From contig CAZPRI010000018.1 in the NCBI GenBank assembly GCA_964589635.1, positions 1-12,946 of the forward strand: DNA of 12,946 nucleotides, read 5' to 3'. A program made the position numbers and the translations under genes. Under the pieces are notes generated by a model. The model was not told the DNA's origin and did no database searches. It saw nothing but the letters and a program-made list of their open reading frames with translations. This DNA comes from CAZUCU01 sp964589635. Lineage in GTDB: Bacteria; Patescibacteriota; Minisyncoccia; Phycocordibacterales; JAACPR01. This document shows positions 11,498-12,946 of this stretch, piece after piece (the stretch's first letter is position 1; every line of letters begins with the position of its first letter).

Positions 11498-12946
11498 ATG
11501 ACAAAAATTTCAGTAAGACCAGAACTCAATTCGGAAGAACGCGAAAAACTAAATCAACACTCTGACATTACTGCACATCTGCTTTTCCATAGAGGAATAA
11601 CTGATAATGATACCGCTAAGGAATTCTTAAATCCGGATTATGAAAAAGGAACACACGACCCTTTTTTATTTCTTGGAATGGATAAAGCTGTTTCTCATAT
11701 TCTCGAAGCCATTAAAAACGAAGAGAGAATTTGTATTTATTCTGATTATGATGCCGATGGAATTCCTGGGGCAGTTATACTATCAGATTTTTTTGAAAAA
11801 ATAGAATACAAAAATTATTTCGTTTATATACCGCACAGAAACAAGGAAGGTTTCGGTTTAAACATGAACGCTATTCAAAAAATAAAAGATGACAGTACTG
11901 ATTTGATCATTACTATTGATTGTGGAATTGCAGACGAAGAAGAAGTCGATTTTATAAACGAACTTGGAATGAAGGTGATTATAACTGATCATCATGAACC
12001 TAATGGTAAAAAACCAAAAGCAATCGCAATAGTAAATCACAAACAGGAGGATTGTTTGTACCCAGATAAAAATTTATGTGGAAGTGGAGTGATCTTTAAG
12101 GTTGTTCAGTCATTAATTATGAAAGGAGATTTTGATATTAATGAAGGGTGGGAGAAGTGGCTTCTTGATTTAGTTGGAATTGCGACTCTTTCAGATATGG
12201 TTGATTTAAAAGGGGAAAATAGAGTTCTTGCAGCATACGGACTACAGGTTTTAAAGAAAACAAGAAGAAAAGGTATTCAAAAAATTTTTCAAAAAAGAAA
12301 AATTAATACAGAGACTTTAACAGAGACCGATATTGTTTTTATGGTTACTCCGCAAATAAATGCTGCTTCAAGAATGGGTGATCCTATTGTTGCGTACCAC
12401 TTATTAAAAGAAACAGACGATTCTAAATCAGAGGAATTGGTAAAACATTTAGGTAAAATAAATAATGAAAGAAGAGGTCAAGTTGCAAGTATTGTTAGAG
12501 ATATTAAAAAACATTTAGGTGATTCAAAACCAGAAGCGGTTGGGTATGGAAGACCGGATTGGCAACCTTCACTTCTTGGTCTTGCATGTAACTCAATTGC
12601 TGAGGAATATAAAATACCCGTTTATCTTTGGGGAAGAGGGGATGGAAAAGAATTGAAGGGCTCTTGTCGAACAGGTAATGGAGACAGTCTCGTTCAGATA
12701 ATGAATGAGCTTCATGAAAAAGGAATATTAGGTAATTATGGTGGACACCATGGTGCCGGAGGTTTCGTGATTCCCTCTGATAAAGTAGATTTTCTGCAAA
12801 CCTCTCTTGATGATGTGATGGCGAATATGGAAAAAGTAGAACATGAAGAATTTGTCGATAGAGAAATAAATATTAATGAAATAGATTTGGATTTAATAGA
12901 GGATATAAATAAACTAGCGCCATTTGGAATTGGAAATATAAAACCA
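11498..12946 (+). CDS. recJ: RecJ-like single-stranded-DNA exonuclease (DHH family), 3' end outside window
   Basis: This frame is open for 483 codons from the ATG to the last base, so the C-terminus is missing from the window. RecJ degrades single-stranded DNA 5' to 3' in recombination and repair, using metal ions bound by the DHH domain. The visible order fits: DYDADG at 83-88 (motif I), IDCG at 140-143 (motif II), TDHHE at 163-167 (the DHH motif), GSGVIFK, a SDMVDL segment near 232-237 and NAASRMGDP. The DHHA1-type region follows with GGHHGAGGF starting at residue 415. What remains reaches PFGIGN, which in RecJ lies in the last part of the protein before or within the OB-like region. The start is supported by a leaderless promoter. 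A DHH phosphoesterase acting on another substrate is less likely given the length and the paired domains. Confidence 0.9.
   Translation, partial: MTKISVRPELNSEEREKLNQHSDITAHLLFHRGITDNDTAKEFLNPDYEKGTHDPFLFLGMDKAVSHILEAIKNEERICIYSDYDADGIPGAVILSDFFEKIEYKNYFVYIPHRNKEGFGLNMNAIQKIKDDSTDLIITIDCGIADEEEVDFINELGMKVIITDHHEPNGKKPKAIAIVNHKQEDCLYPDKNLCGSGVIFKVVQSLIMKGDFDINEGWEKWLLDLVGIATLSDMVDLKGENRVLAAYGLQVLKKTRRKGIQKIFQKRKINTETLTETDIVFMVTPQINAASRMGDPIVAYHLLKETDDSKSEELVKHLGKINNERRGQVASIVRDIKKHLGDSKPEAVGYGRPDWQPSLLGLACNSIAEEYKIPVYLWGRGDGKELKGSCRTGNGDSLVQIMNELHEKGILGNYGGHHGAGGFVIPSDKVDFLQTSLDDVMANMEKVEHEEFVDREININEIDLDLIEDINKLAPFGIGNIKP

Noticed and set aside
11858..12040. A short minus-strand frame inside recJ.
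   Set aside because: It lies wholly within the conserved DHH domain coding sequence; no independent support.
1..12946. A CRISPR array, tRNA or rRNA gene, insertion sequence, or attachment-site repeats.
   Set aside because: No regularly spaced repeats, cloverleaf-like segments, transposase motifs or paired direct repeats flanking the T4SS-like cluster were found on reading.

Overview
The window looks like chromosome from an ultra-small Candidate Phyla Radiation bacterium (Patescibacteria, most likely a Parcubacteria-type lineage). This is inferred from gene content and architecture, not from a marker gene. The DNA is AT-rich. The gene set pairs a reduced PrgI / TraC-like / VirB4-like apparatus with prepilin genes that carry large Ig-like ectodomains. 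Genes are packed with 1-3 nt gaps and no Shine-Dalgarno motif is visible at any start. TGA appears as a stop (uracil-DNA glycosylase gene), so nothing suggests the recoded UGA of Gracilibacteria-type lineages.

Layout: (1) 14-4291, a type IV secretion-like module: a 300-aa helical/disordered protein, a PrgI-family membrane protein, a TraC-like N-domain protein, a VirB4-family ATPase and a small membrane protein. (2) 4338-4931, a family 4-type uracil-DNA glycosylase that has lost all four cysteines of the usual iron-sulfur cluster. (3) 4945-8880, a three-gene pseudopilin operon in PilV-PilW-PilX-like order, with a promoter at its head and a strong intrinsic terminator at its end. Its first protein carries Ig-like repeats, one of them interrupted by an inserted domain. 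(4) 8881-9091, a 211-bp gap with two terminator hairpins. (5) 9092-11021, overlapping tpiA and pgk. (6) 11028-11441, a HIT-family gene on the minus strand, converging on pgk. (7) From 11498 to the right edge, the first 483 codons of a RecJ-like exonuclease gene.

The most striking regulatory pattern is shared by all six genes that begin a transcription unit (1407, 4338, 4945, 9092, 11441 minus, 11498). Each has an extended -10 box of the form TGnTAnnAT ending only 6-8 nt before the ATG, which implies leaderless mRNAs. The remaining starts with visible upstream sequence lie 1-3 nt after, or overlapping, the preceding stop codon, which suggests stop-coupled re-initiation.

A second theme is a set of GC-rich palindromes with GAA/TTC triloops. 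One is intergenic, one is the pilus-operon terminator, and one lies in frame inside the PilX-like gene. The T4SS-like and pilus modules could together form an envelope-spanning adhesion or DNA-transfer apparatus, but nothing in the window proves the substrate. No tRNA, rRNA, CRISPR array, transposase or relaxase was seen.
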